Assembly (NCBI GenBank): GCA_044347755.1
Contig: JBIKUE010000021.1
Location: 1 to 50,528, forward strand
Source: M3007 sp044347755
GTDB taxonomy: Bacteria > Bacteroidota > Bacteroidia > Chitinophagales > Saprospiraceae
Direction of reading: 5' to 3'
DNA length: 50,528 bases
In this document: positions 24,654 through 33,660 of the stretch, in pieces
Numbering within the stretch: position 1 is the stretch's first letter
Layout of the letters: every line of letters starts with the position of its first letter
Notes under the pieces: generated by a model
Database searches by the model: none
The model's input: the letters and a program-made list of their open reading frames with translations, nothing else
What the model was told of the DNA's origin: nothing
Program-made: the position numbers and the translations under genes

Positions 24654-27389
24654 ATGAAAGTAACCATCCTCTGCGTGCTGTTTCTGCTACCCTGTGCTTT
24701 ATTGGTTGGACAGAAAACCGACTCTTTGCTCACAGAGATAAACCGGGTCAGGGAATTACACCCTCAAGGCTCCACCCTGGAAGCTGATCTGCTGGTCAAG
24801 TTGGGCCAACAACAACACAAGCAATCCAAACACGATGAAGCCATTGCCACATATGAACAGGCGATGGCATTGCAGCAAAAACTTCTGCCCGATAATCACC
24901 CGAACCTTACTTATACACAATTCCTGCTTGGTTGGGCACACCTTGGACGAAGCACGTATAATGAAGCCATTGAATGGTTGGAAAAAGCCGCCAACCGATA
25001 CAGGGAAAGCAACGGCGAAGCCTCTACGGAATATGCCGATGTACTGGAAAAACGCACCCAGGCTTATCTATATAACAGCCGGTATACCGATGCACTCGCC
25101 GATGCACACAGGCTTTTGGCTCTACGGAAAACATTACATCCTGCCAACCATCTCTCCATTGCCAAAGCCTCGGGTATTCTGGGCACCCAATATAAATACC
25201 TGAAAAAATACCCTGAATCAATCCGATGCTTTCAGGAAGCGCTGGATATTTATCATCAGGCAGAAAAAATAAACCATAACAATATAGCAGCATGTTACTC
25301 CGAAATAGGACAAATTTTTCTGTACCAAAAAGACTATCCCAGAGCATTAGCTACTTTTCAACGCGAAGACTCGATCATGATCAGCGGCAAGGAACACCTG
25401 GGCCCTGATTATGCCTATACTTGCTCTGATTTTGGAAAATATTACCTCGCCACAGGCAATTACCCGGAAGCGCTCCGCTGGCAGGAAAAGTCTATCAATA
25501 TCATCAACACCCACACTCAATCAGACAACACCAATGTAGCTACCCTATACCTGTACCTCGGCAGAACCCAGGCAGCCATGAACCAATTCCCGGAAGCCCT
25601 GGCCTCCTTTGAAGCCGATGCCAATATGTTAGGACGCATCTATGGACCTAACTCATCCAGGTTGTTCCACTGTAATGCAGAACTTGGCTATTTATTTCTG
25701 CGCTGGTACCGCCAAAGCAGAGATACCGCAATGCTCCAAAAAAGCCGAACATTTTTCCGCGCTTTTGAGTCGGATATCGATTATCAGATGCAGGCAGAAA
25801 TCCTGCCGGAGGCGCAACAAAAACTCCGAAATGAGTCCTTTAGGTATTTCGAACGCGCCATCCTGGCCGAACTGGAAGTACTACAACTACAACCTGAAAA
25901 CCTGGCGGCTCGCGAAAAAGCCTGGCAATTAAGCGAAAAAATGCATAATTTCATGTTGTTAGCGGCTACTACGGATGCACGCGCCCGACGATTCGCCGGG
26001 ATTCCGGATACTGCCCTGGAACAGGATCAGTTGTTGAACCAGCAATGGGTACAACTGGAGAAAAAACGGCAACGACTCATCCAGGGTCAGAAACTCCAAC
26101 CCTCCGATACCGCCGTGGTAGCGCTTGATATACGAATTGCCGCGCTAAAAGCTGCGCAAACCCGACTCTGGCGCAGCTTTGAAGAGAAATATCCCGAATA
26201 TCACCAACTCAAATACCGACTTGAACCCTCAAGTCTTACCGAAGTGCAACAACACCTGAGCCCAGGGCAAACACTTCTGGAATACTTTGCCGGCGATTCC
26301 ACACTTTATCTCTTTGAAGTAACCAGGTCAAACTGTACCATTCACAGCATTTCTGCTCCTGCCAGGGTACAACAGCTGGCAACAGCATTTCTAAACGGAC
26401 TGACCGCTTACCATACCTCCGCATCCAAATCCGCTGATTTATATCAGGAATCGGTATTGCAATACGCCAGCGCCGCACATCAACTCTACGAAACCATCTG
26501 GAAACCAGTGGCCGGCAGGGTATCCGGCGAGGTCATTCTGGTACCGGGTGAATGGCTCAGTAATCTGCCCTTTGAAGCCTTGTTAAGTGCTGCGCCAACC
26601 GATCCTGGCGCTTTTTCGACTTACCCGTTTTTAGTCAAAAAACATCATTTTCAATATGCCTATTCCGCCACCATGTGGTTGGAAATGCAAAACCGGAAAC
26701 ACCTCGGACGCCCAACCAACGACCTGCTGGCCATGGCGCCATTCTGTAACTCCGAAACGTCAGACGTTGCCATTGAAACCCGCAATGAATCAACACCCGC
26801 TGAACAATGGAGCACACTCTCCTTCTCTGATGAAGAGGTTGCAGCCATCCTGAAACAATTTCCCGGCCAGTCAAAAAGCTTGTTAGGAAAAGTAGCCACC
26901 AAAGCGCAATTCAGGAACCTCGCTGCTCAATACCAGTTGTTACACCTGGCCACCCACGGCAAAGCCAATCCAGGAGCTGGAGATCAGTGCTACCTGGCTT
27001 TCTATGGAACCACTTCCGATCCGGATGCCACTCTCTTAACTGCGGCTGAACTCTATAACCTGCCCATTAACGCCGATCTCGTGGTGCTTTCTGCCTGCGA
27101 AACCGGCATTGGGGAGCAACTGCACGGTGAAGGAGTGGTGAGTCTCGCTCGCGCCTTCGCTTATGCGGGCGCGAAGAGCATTGTTGCCTCGCTCTGGAGT
27201 GTGAACGACCAGTCCACCATGCAGATCATGGATGCCTTTTATGCTGGTTTAAAAGCAGGAAAGCCCAAACATGTAGCGCTAGGAGAGGCCAAAAGGCTGT
27301 ATGTAAAAAACAATCCTGGTAAAAACGCACACCCGTTTTTCTGGGCGGCATTCGTAGGGATGGGGGATATTAAACCTATCTCCCCTTAA
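24654..27389 (+). CDS. Secreted TPR-CHAT protein (caspase-like protease candidate)
   Basis: A signal peptide (MKVTILCVLFLLPCALLVGQ) is followed by about 8-10 TPR units at roughly 25-340 (HDEAIATYEQAMALQQKLLP, YNEAIEWLEKAANRY, YPESIRCFQEALDIY), a coiled linker, and a C-terminal CHAT domain (about 600-905). The caspase-type dyad is visible: His in LHLATHG (H768) and Cys in VLSACETG (C815), followed by GEGVVSLARAFAYAGAKSIV. CHAT proteases cleave protein partners in several bacterial systems. Here the signal peptide puts the enzyme outside the cytoplasm. It converges on and overlaps by 14 bp the anti-sigma-like gene, whose product also has TPR-like helices, so a shared signalling pathway is plausible. 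The cleavage target is unknown. Confidence 0.9.
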   Translation: MKVTILCVLFLLPCALLVGQKTDSLLTEINRVRELHPQGSTLEADLLVKLGQQQHKQSKHDEAIATYEQAMALQQKLLPDNHPNLTYTQFLLGWAHLGRSTYNEAIEWLEKAANRYRESNGEASTEYADVLEKRTQAYLYNSRYTDALADAHRLLALRKTLHPANHLSIAKASGILGTQYKYLKKYPESIRCFQEALDIYHQAEKINHNNIAACYSEIGQIFLYQKDYPRALATFQREDSIMISGKEHLGPDYAYTCSDFGKYYLATGNYPEALRWQEKSINIINTHTQSDNTNVATLYLYLGRTQAAMNQFPEALASFEADANMLGRIYGPNSSRLFHCNAELGYLFLRWYRQSRDTAMLQKSRTFFRAFESDIDYQMQAEILPEAQQKLRNESFRYFERAILAELEVLQLQPENLAAREKAWQLSEKMHNFMLLAATTDARARRFAGIPDTALEQDQLLNQQWVQLEKKRQRLIQGQKLQPSDTAVVALDIRIAALKAAQTRLWRSFEEKYPEYHQLKYRLEPSSLTEVQQHLSPGQTLLEYFAGDSTLYLFEVTRSNCTIHSISAPARVQQLATAFLNGLTAYHTSASKSADLYQESVLQYASAAHQLYETIWKPVAGRVSGEVILVPGEWLSNLPFEALLSAAPTDPGAFSTYPFLVKKHHFQYAYSATMWLEMQNRKHLGRPTNDLLAMAPFCNSETSDVAIETRNESTPAEQWSTLSFSDEEVAAILKQFPGQSKSLLGKVATKAQFRNLAAQYQLLHLATHGKANPGAGDQCYLAFYGTTSDPDATLLTAAELYNLPINADLVVLSACETGIGEQLHGEGVVSLARAFAYAGAKSIVASLWSVNDQSTMQIMDAFYAGLKAGKPKHVALGEAKRLYVKNNPGKNAHPFFWAAFVGMGDIKPISP

Positions 27390-28212
27390 GTTCATCGGCA
27401 AGCTCTGCAGCAAATTCATGCAATTCAAACGTTTCGTCGTTTGCCAACGCCAAAGCAGCTTTTCTGGCGTCCTCCTGACTGAGTTTTCCGCTCGCCAACT
27501 TGCATAAAAAGCGATTCCAGCGAGCCTCATATCGGTACTGAAAGCTTGTTTCCAGGCTTTTAAAAGCCGCATCCGCTTCCGTAAAACGTTGCAACCGGAA
27601 CAGCGCATTAGCCCGGTAATAGGTTACGTCTTCTTCTGTGGGCAATTCCTGCAGGATCTGGAGTGTTTCGCGATATTGGCCCTGATGGTAGGCTTCCTGG
27701 GCGCGCGCAAGTGCTGTTTTTTCCGCCGGATTACCGGATTGCTCAGATCTGAGTGCAGTGGGTGTTGGTTTGACCTGATTTTTCAACGCCAGCGCTGCCC
27801 ATTGCCTCGGCGATAGTTCCGGCGGGGTTGGCTCAACTACAGGCACATCGGATGGTTTTTGGGCTACGGGGCCGGGAGGAATGGTTTCAATGGAGGGCTG
27901 CGGAGTAGTTGTTTCTGTATTCTTTGGGGAAATCATAAAAACCCAAACACCCACCCCTCCGGCAAATAGCAAAAGCAACCACCAAACAGGCTTCCACCGG
28001 AATTGGGCAGATTGATCTGTAGGCTCCTGTAAAGAAGTTTGAACTACCCTTCTTAAACGCATCCCTTCCAGACGTTTCATTACCTCCCGATGCTCCTCAG
28101 TAGCGAGGGCTAATGCTGCATCTTGCTGCAAAGCCTGCTCAAATGCTGCCTTTTCTGATTCAGGCAGTTCGTCCAGTAAATAGGATTCTATTTTTTCGTG
28201 CATGGTATTCAT
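27376..28212 (-). CDS. Anti-sigma-factor-like membrane protein with periplasmic TPR-like domain
   Basis: This 278-residue protein has a cytoplasmic N-terminal helical domain of the anti-sigma type (MHEKIESYLLDELPESEKA, EEHREVMKRLEG), a single membrane segment at about 74-94 (PVWWLLLLFAGGVGVWVFMI), a Pro/Thr-rich linker, and a C-terminal helical region with TPR-like units (ALARAQEAYHQGQYRETLQI, ANALFRLQRFTEADAAF). It starts 3 bp after the ECF sigma gene, the usual sigma/anti-sigma order, and its 3' end overlaps the convergent TPR-CHAT gene. It should hold the sigma factor at the membrane until an envelope signal frees it. A start at the Met three codons in is equally possible. Confidence 0.8.
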   Translation of the reverse strand: MNTMHEKIESYLLDELPESEKAAFEQALQQDAALALATEEHREVMKRLEGMRLRRVVQTSLQEPTDQSAQFRWKPVWWLLLLFAGGVGVWVFMISPKNTETTTPQPSIETIPPGPVAQKPSDVPVVEPTPPELSPRQWAALALKNQVKPTPTALRSEQSGNPAEKTALARAQEAYHQGQYRETLQILQELPTEEDVTYYRANALFRLQRFTEADAAFKSLETSFQYRYEARWNRFLCKLASGKLSQEDARKAALALANDETFELHEFAAELADELKGR

Positions 28213-28215
28213 GGA

Positions 28216-28830
28216 TTAATCACCCTTTTTTGGGAATGCAGTTCTGGCCAAATCCGTCAGCTTTTTCAGGCATCTGGACCGATGGTTTTTGAGCGCATCC
28301 ACGGTGGTATATTGCGTGAGATTTTCTGCAATTACATCTTTATCCCGCCGTCCGTCCAGATATTTCAGTTGAATGAGTTTCTGGCAGTTGGGCTCCAGCT
28401 GAGCCAAAACTTTTTCCAATACTTCTACCCATTCCATTGCACCATACTCCTCTTCTTCAAGTTGTTCTATCGTAGGATCTAGTTCCTCTGTATGGTGTCT
28501 GATCATCTTACGCTTGAAATTCTGCGCCCGGTTTTTGGCAATCTCAATGATAAACGTAGCCGGCGCATACCCCTGAAATACAAATTTCCCGGAGCGGATT
28601 TTCTGCAAGCCAATCGTGATACAATCACCAATCAATTCTTCAATATCCTCCTCGCCAAGTTTGGCATTTTTACCCAGTTGATAAATCACCCCCGAAACCT
28701 TGCTGTACAAACAACGAATGGCCTCCGGCTCCTCCCGCTCCAGGCCCTCAAACAGCAACCGATGGTCGGAATACCGTCCACACGGATCGTTGGCCCGTTT
28801 ACCTAATAGGAAATCCAGCGTTTTTGCCAT
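28216..28830 (-). CDS. ECF-type RNA polymerase sigma factor
   Basis: This 204-residue sigma-70 family protein has region 2 at about 25-100 (EAIRCLYSKVSGVIYQLGKN, ATFIIEIAKNRAQNFKRK) and region 4 at about 135-195 (LEPNCQKLIQLKYLDGRRDK, TVDALKNHRSRCLKKL). The short linker and absence of regions 1 and 3 fit the extracytoplasmic function group. The region 2.2-2.3 match is somewhat loose, as in many Bacteroidota ECFs. It is followed directly by its probable anti-sigma factor and lies near the TPR-CHAT gene. Its regulon cannot be read here; no shared promoter motif was found among neighbours. Confidence 0.88.
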   Translation of the reverse strand: MAKTLDFLLGKRANDPCGRYSDHRLLFEGLEREEPEAIRCLYSKVSGVIYQLGKNAKLGEEDIEELIGDCITIGLQKIRSGKFVFQGYAPATFIIEIAKNRAQNFKRKMIRHHTEELDPTIEQLEEEEYGAMEWVEVLEKVLAQLEPNCQKLIQLKYLDGRRDKDVIAENLTQYTTVDALKNHRSRCLKKLTDLARTAFPKKGD

Positions 28831-29065
28831 GAAAATTTGCTACGTTACAGGAGGCAAATTAACGAAATTCCGGCAAATACCCCATTAATGCCTGCATTCG
28901 TAAAAAGGTAACTCGTTCATGTGATCATTGTTCTTTTGCCCTGCTTCAATGCCATATTGCCCCACTTCAGTAAAATATAAAACATCAGGTATATACTAAT
29001 GATGTATGTTTGTCTGATAGCTTACCTGTCATCAGCATTGTCAAATACAAAACTGCCTACTACCC
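28831..29065 (+). promoter_or_regulatory. Divergent intergenic region upstream of the HMG-CoA reductase operon
   Basis: This 235-bp gap separates the divergent sigma-factor and HMG-CoA reductase genes. TATGTTTG at 29005-29012 matches TAnnTTTG and lies 53 bp before the ATG at 29066; there is no clear -33 element. No box was found for the sigma gene on the other strand. Confidence 0.4.
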
Positions 29066-30325
29066 ATGTCTATTAATATCGACAAAGCCAAAAAGATCTT
29101 TGAACGCATGCAGGAGCAATCCGGCCTCGAAACGCTTATCAGCAACCTGAGACCTGACAACTCCCCGCTTCCCTCCGGTATGCCCAAAGACTACTCCGCT
29201 GAGGCTACCCGCGAACGACTCGAACACCTTGCAGAGCAGCGTCCCAATACTTTAAAGCACCTCATCCCCTCCGAATCTCACCCGGATCTGGACCGTCTGG
29301 AAGGCAGTATTGAAAATTTTATCGGGTTTACACAGGTTCCGACCGGCGTGGTTGGCCCACTAAAAGTGAACGGTTCTGTGGCCAAAGGCCATTACTATGT
29401 ACCCTTAGCTACCACTGAAGGCGCCCTCGTTGCCTCCTACCACCGCGGCGCCAAAGCCGTGGGCCGTTCCGGTGGCGTTGCCAGCGCCTGCCTCACCGAA
29501 GGCGTGCGCCGTAGCCCATTATTTGGATTTAATACCATTGAAGACGCTATCCGTTTCCTGGTTTGGACCACCGATCAAAAAGCAACTTTTTTTGAGATCG
29601 CCCAAAGTAAAACCCGCCACGGCAAACTGACAGACATTCACCTGAATATGGAAGGCAACCACGTGATCCTGACCTTCGAATACCTCACCGGCGATGCCTC
29701 TGGCCAGAATATGGTCACCATCTGCACCGACGCCGTTTGTCAATACATTGCCGCACAATGCACCATCCCCATGAAATACTGGTATGTGGAGGGCAATTAT
29801 TCAGGGGATAAAAAAGCCAGCGCCCTGTCGTTCACCACCGTGCGAGGCAAAAAAGTAACAGCCGAATGCGTCCTCCCCGCCGATATTCTGGCCAATGTGC
29901 TCAAAACCTCTGCGCGTACTATGGAAGAATACTGGCGCGCCAGCACTGTGTCTGTTATCCAAAGCGGATCCATCGGCGCACAAGGGCACTTCGCCAACGG
30001 GCTCACCGCCCTGTTCATGGCCACCGGCCAGGACGTAGCCTGCGTATCAGAGGCCGCCGTGGGCGTTACCCGCATGGAATGTGTAAACAACGACGAACTC
30101 TATGTATCGGTTACCCTGCCCAACCTCATCGTAGGCACCGTAGGCGGCGGCACCAAGTTCACCACCCAACAGGAATGCCTGCAACTCATGGACTGCGCCG
30201 GCGCCGGCAAAGCGCGGCAATACGCTGAAATCTGTGGAGCTCTCCTGCTCTGCGGGGAAATTTCTATCGCAGCGGCTCTTTCAGAAGGCCATTTCACCAA
30301 AGCACACCAGCAACTTGGGCGATGA
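29066..30325 (+). CDS. Class I 3-hydroxy-3-methylglutaryl-CoA reductase
   Basis: This 419-residue enzyme matches class I HMG-CoA reductase, which makes mevalonate from HMG-CoA with NADPH. Landmarks are ENFIGFTQVPTGVVGPLKVN at 83-102, ATTEGALVAS with catalytic Glu118, EGNYSGDKKASAL with Lys249, FMATGQD with Asp323, the nucleotide loop GTVGGGTKF at 357-365, and EGHFTKAH with His414. The four catalytic residues are present. The usual MGMNM segment is DASGQNM, and the region after GQD differs from the canonical sequence, so the acyl-CoA substrate could differ. No other mevalonate-pathway gene is in the window. It leads a seven-gene operon and overlaps the next gene by 4 bp. Confidence 0.92.
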   Translation: MSINIDKAKKIFERMQEQSGLETLISNLRPDNSPLPSGMPKDYSAEATRERLEHLAEQRPNTLKHLIPSESHPDLDRLEGSIENFIGFTQVPTGVVGPLKVNGSVAKGHYYVPLATTEGALVASYHRGAKAVGRSGGVASACLTEGVRRSPLFGFNTIEDAIRFLVWTTDQKATFFEIAQSKTRHGKLTDIHLNMEGNHVILTFEYLTGDASGQNMVTICTDAVCQYIAAQCTIPMKYWYVEGNYSGDKKASALSFTTVRGKKVTAECVLPADILANVLKTSARTMEEYWRASTVSVIQSGSIGAQGHFANGLTALFMATGQDVACVSEAAVGVTRMECVNNDELYVSVTLPNLIVGTVGGGTKFTTQQECLQLMDCAGAGKARQYAEICGALLLCGEISIAAALSEGHFTKAHQQLGR

Positions 30326-31221
30326 GGAATAAATACCTAACCTACCTGAACGAGCGCTTCCCGCTGCAATCGCACATTCCGATCATCGCGATTTTTTCTT
30401 TCTCGGCTATTTGCTACGCACTCTCCGCCGATGGCGCTACTCAATTCGTTTCTGCAGCGCATTACCTTGCCGCCTTTCTGCTCACCGCCACTACGTTTTT
30501 CCTGCTGCGTATTTCTGATGAGTTCAAAGACCATGAAGACGATATGCTGTACCGAAAATACCTGCCGGTGCCCCGCGGACTCATCACACTGCGGGAATTG
30601 AAACACATCGCGTGGGGCGTTCTGCTGTTTCAAGCCATCCTGCTGTTTTTCTTCCCGCAATTCCTGATCACCTACTTAGTCAGCATCGGATACATGACCC
30701 TGATGTACCATGAGTTTTTTGTGGCCGAGTGGCTGAAAAAACACCAGATAGCCTATGTTTTATCTCACATGGCCATCATTCCGCTGGTAGACCTGGTGGC
30801 CAGTGCCGCCTATTGGGCTACTGATGGCGGCTACCCGCCCAAGGCGCTGGTGTGGTTTTTCCTGGTGTCGTTTTTTAATGGTATGGTCCTGGAATTTGGC
30901 CGCAAAATCAAAAGCCCGGAGATGGAAGAAGAAGGCGTGGTTTCCTACACCAAACTCTACGGACTCAAAGGCGGGGTATTCCTCTGGCTGGCCGTACTAA
31001 CCGTCACGCTGATTTCCGCATTCGTGGCCGCTAAGCAAATCAACAGCCCTTCCTGGGTATATATCTGTTTCCTGTCCTTGTATGGTGTGGCGCTCGTCGT
31101 AGCCCTGGCTTTCCTCCAAAAACCCGGCAAAAAACGCAGCAAAGCGATCGAAATCGTGTCAGGTGTCTGGACGCTGGGTATGTACCTGAACATCGGCGCG
31201 TTGCCGTTTATCCTCCAATAA
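30322..31221 (+). CDS. Divergent UbiA-superfamily membrane protein
   Basis: A 299-residue polytopic protein of UbiA type, start overlapping the reductase stop (ATGA). The first Asp-rich motif is recognisable (RISDEFKDHEDD, D66, D70, D73) with the following PVPRGLIT that matches the usual RPLPSGxIS. The second motif, normally DxxxDRxxG, reads GRKIKSPEMEEEG at 193-205, with both Asp replaced and Glu residues clustered. This suggests altered diphosphate/Mg binding or a different reaction. It may still prenylate a lipid acceptor supplied by the operon. The loss of the second motif and the tight coupling to an HMG-CoA reductase make it unusual. Confidence 0.8.
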   Translation: MRNKYLTYLNERFPLQSHIPIIAIFSFSAICYALSADGATQFVSAAHYLAAFLLTATTFFLLRISDEFKDHEDDMLYRKYLPVPRGLITLRELKHIAWGVLLFQAILLFFFPQFLITYLVSIGYMTLMYHEFFVAEWLKKHQIAYVLSHMAIIPLVDLVASAAYWATDGGYPPKALVWFFLVSFFNGMVLEFGRKIKSPEMEEEGVVSYTKLYGLKGGVFLWLAVLTVTLISAFVAAKQINSPSWVYICFLSLYGVALVVALAFLQKPGKKRSKAIEIVSGVWTLGMYLNIGALPFILQ

Positions 31222-31224
31222 GAT

Positions 31225-33660
31225 ATGTCCTCAACCCAACCCATTGGAGGAAAAGCTGCTGCCCTGCAGCAACTCACCTCACTCGGCTACCGGGTGCCCC
31301 GCTTTTTTGTGCTCACAGAAGCCGATCAGCAAGCCCTCACCCCGGAATCACTGGCGGATCAACTGGAATCGATTTCCGGCGCCGAATATTTCGCCGTGCG
31401 CTCTTCGGCCAATCTGGAAGACGGACAGCAGCACAGCTTTGCCGGCCAATTTGAAACCAAATTGTTCGTTACCCGCGAACAACTCCTGGACAGCATCCAT
31501 GAAGTAGCGGCCGCCAAAAACAGCCCACGGGTCAATGCTTACCTCCAGCAAAACGATCTCTATCCCGGACAATTACAATTAGCCATCGTGGTGCAGGAAA
31601 TGATCGGGGCTACCGCCAGCGGGGTGGCTTTTTCCAAAAATCCGCTAAAGCCCTACAAAAATGAACAGATTGTAACCGCCGTGTTCGGATTAGGCGAAGG
31701 CCTGGTATCTGGCCACCTGTTAGCAGATACCTGCCTGAAAACCAGCTCCGGCGCCTGGAACAAACAAATCGCCGAAAAAAACCAGCAACTCGTATACCGG
31801 AACGGCGCCCTGCAGTACGAAGACTTACCCGCTGAAAAACAACAGGAGCCTGCGCTCTCCGACGCCCAGCTGGAAGAAATTTCCGCCGTACTGACCAGCC
31901 TCGAAAAACAACTTGGCTCCCCGCAGGACATCGAATTCTGCTACCTGAACAACACCTTTTACCTGCTCCAAAGCAGACCCATCACCACCATCCGCGCCGA
32001 TGTACGTCATGTAATCTGGGACAACAGCAACATCGTGGAATCCTACCCGGGCATCACTTTGCCGCTTACCTTCTCCTTTATTCTGAAGATTTACTGCTCG
32101 GTGTATTACAACTTCGCCCTCATGCTGGGCGTACCGCGCGCGCAGGTAGAAGCCAACCGGGAAGTATTCGACGAAATGCTGGGTCATATCAAAGGTCGTG
32201 TGTATTATCATCTGATCCATTGGTACAAGGCCCTGGCCATGCTGCCAGCCTACCAGATCAATGCGGCTTACATGGAAAAAATGATGGGGGTGTCTGAGCC
32301 GCTCGGCGTATCCTTCAGCCTGAAAGCGCAGCCAGGCAAATGGGCCTCGTACTGGAACCTACTCCGCACCGCTTTCCGGATGTTGCAAACCAATGCCCGG
32401 CTCCCCAAACAAAAACAACAGTTTCAGGAAAAAGTGGCCGGCGTGATTCAATCCTATAAAAGCAAGGATTACGCCGCCGTTCCTGCCACTGAAGTCTGGC
32501 AGGATTACCTGTCGTTCAAAAACATCCTGGTCAACGAATGGACCCCTCCCCTGGCCAACGACCTGCTGGCCATGATCTATTTCGGCACACTGGAAAAACT
32601 ATGCACCAAATGGCTCGGGCAACCCCACCTGCACACGGAATTGGTGGTAGGTAAATTCCCGCTCAAATCCGTGGAACCGGCGCGGATGCTCAACCGGATC
32701 GTATCCACCGCCGAACAGGAACAACGCCTCGAAATCATCCAACAGGAGCCTGCCTCCAAAGTGTGGGAACGTTGCGTACAACAGGATTTCGGTCAAACCG
32801 GCGCGCTGATCCTGGCTTATATTGAACAATACGGCGACCGCAGTATCGGCGAACTGAAACTCGAAAACGACACCTTCAGCCAAAACCCGGAATCGCTCAT
32901 CCGCATCCTGCAATCCTACAAGGCTTCCACCGAACATACCGCAGTCAAAACAGCCCTGCCGGAAGATTACGATACAGGCCTGCCCTGGCTCAAGCGCCGC
33001 ATTTTCCGCTACGTGGCCCATAAAGCCGCCGAAACCGTTGCCGACCGCGAAAACCTGCGTTTCGACCGCACTTTTGGCTTCGGTACGGTGCGCCGTTTCT
33101 TCTGGACCATCGGTCAGAAATGGGAAAAAGAAGGCGTTTTAGGCCATTTCAGGGATATTTTTTACCTGAAAGAAACTGAGCTGGCCGCTTTTTTCCAACA
33201 GGAAATCAGTCCCGCTGAACTCCGTGCACGCGTGAGTGCGCGCAAAACCGAATTTGCCGCTTACGCAGAAATTACCGATTTGCCGGGACGTGTACACGAA
33301 TACGGAGCGGACCTGGACCTGGATGTGCCCATACCCGTAACGGAAGCGCAAATGCACGGCATTCCCTGCTGTGCCGGCGAAGTGACAGGGCATGTTCGTA
33401 TCCTGCGTACTCCGGATGAGGTAAAAAGTCTGGACGGCGATATCCTTGTCACCACCTCCACCGATCCGGGCTGGATCACCATTTTCCAATCTGCCTCAGC
33501 CATTTTGGTGGAACGGGGCAGCACCCTGAGCCATGCCGCCATCGTGAGTCGGGAAATGGGCATACCCTGCATTGTGGGCATCAAAGGCATTACCAAACTA
33601 TTGAAAACCGGCGACCGGATCCGGATGAACGGAAAAACCGGCATCATTGAAATCCTATGA
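31225..33660 (+). CDS. PEP-synthase / rifampicin-phosphotransferase-like enzyme
   Basis: This 811-residue protein has an N-terminal PEP/pyruvate-type ATP-grasp domain (GGKAAALQQLTSLGYRVP at the start, AVRSSANLEDGQQHSFAGQF at about 56-75, FCYLNNTFYLLQSRP at about 242), a long central region with no known motif, and a C-terminal swivelling domain holding GSTLSHAAIVSREMGIPCIV with phospho-carrier His770. The length and order match rifampicin phosphotransferases, which phosphorylate an alcohol with ATP giving AMP and phosphate, rather than true PEP synthase, whose PEP/pyruvate barrel is missing. In this operon an isoprenoid or other lipid alcohol is an attractive substrate, by inference. The stop overlaps the next start by 4 bp. 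Confidence 0.88.
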   Translation: MSSTQPIGGKAAALQQLTSLGYRVPRFFVLTEADQQALTPESLADQLESISGAEYFAVRSSANLEDGQQHSFAGQFETKLFVTREQLLDSIHEVAAAKNSPRVNAYLQQNDLYPGQLQLAIVVQEMIGATASGVAFSKNPLKPYKNEQIVTAVFGLGEGLVSGHLLADTCLKTSSGAWNKQIAEKNQQLVYRNGALQYEDLPAEKQQEPALSDAQLEEISAVLTSLEKQLGSPQDIEFCYLNNTFYLLQSRPITTIRADVRHVIWDNSNIVESYPGITLPLTFSFILKIYCSVYYNFALMLGVPRAQVEANREVFDEMLGHIKGRVYYHLIHWYKALAMLPAYQINAAYMEKMMGVSEPLGVSFSLKAQPGKWASYWNLLRTAFRMLQTNARLPKQKQQFQEKVAGVIQSYKSKDYAAVPATEVWQDYLSFKNILVNEWTPPLANDLLAMIYFGTLEKLCTKWLGQPHLHTELVVGKFPLKSVEPARMLNRIVSTAEQEQRLEIIQQEPASKVWERCVQQDFGQTGALILAYIEQYGDRSIGELKLENDTFSQNPESLIRILQSYKASTEHTAVKTALPEDYDTGLPWLKRRIFRYVAHKAAETVADRENLRFDRTFGFGTVRRFFWTIGQKWEKEGVLGHFRDIFYLKETELAAFFQQEISPAELRARVSARKTEFAAYAEITDLPGRVHEYGADLDLDVPIPVTEAQMHGIPCCAGEVTGHVRILRTPDEVKSLDGDILVTTSTDPGWITIFQSASAILVERGSTLSHAAIVSREMGIPCIVGIKGITKLLKTGDRIRMNGKTGIIEIL

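Noticed and set aside
31225..33660. Phosphoenolpyruvate synthase
   Set aside because: The C-terminal PEP/pyruvate barrel is absent; domain order fits rifampicin-phosphotransferase-like enzymes.
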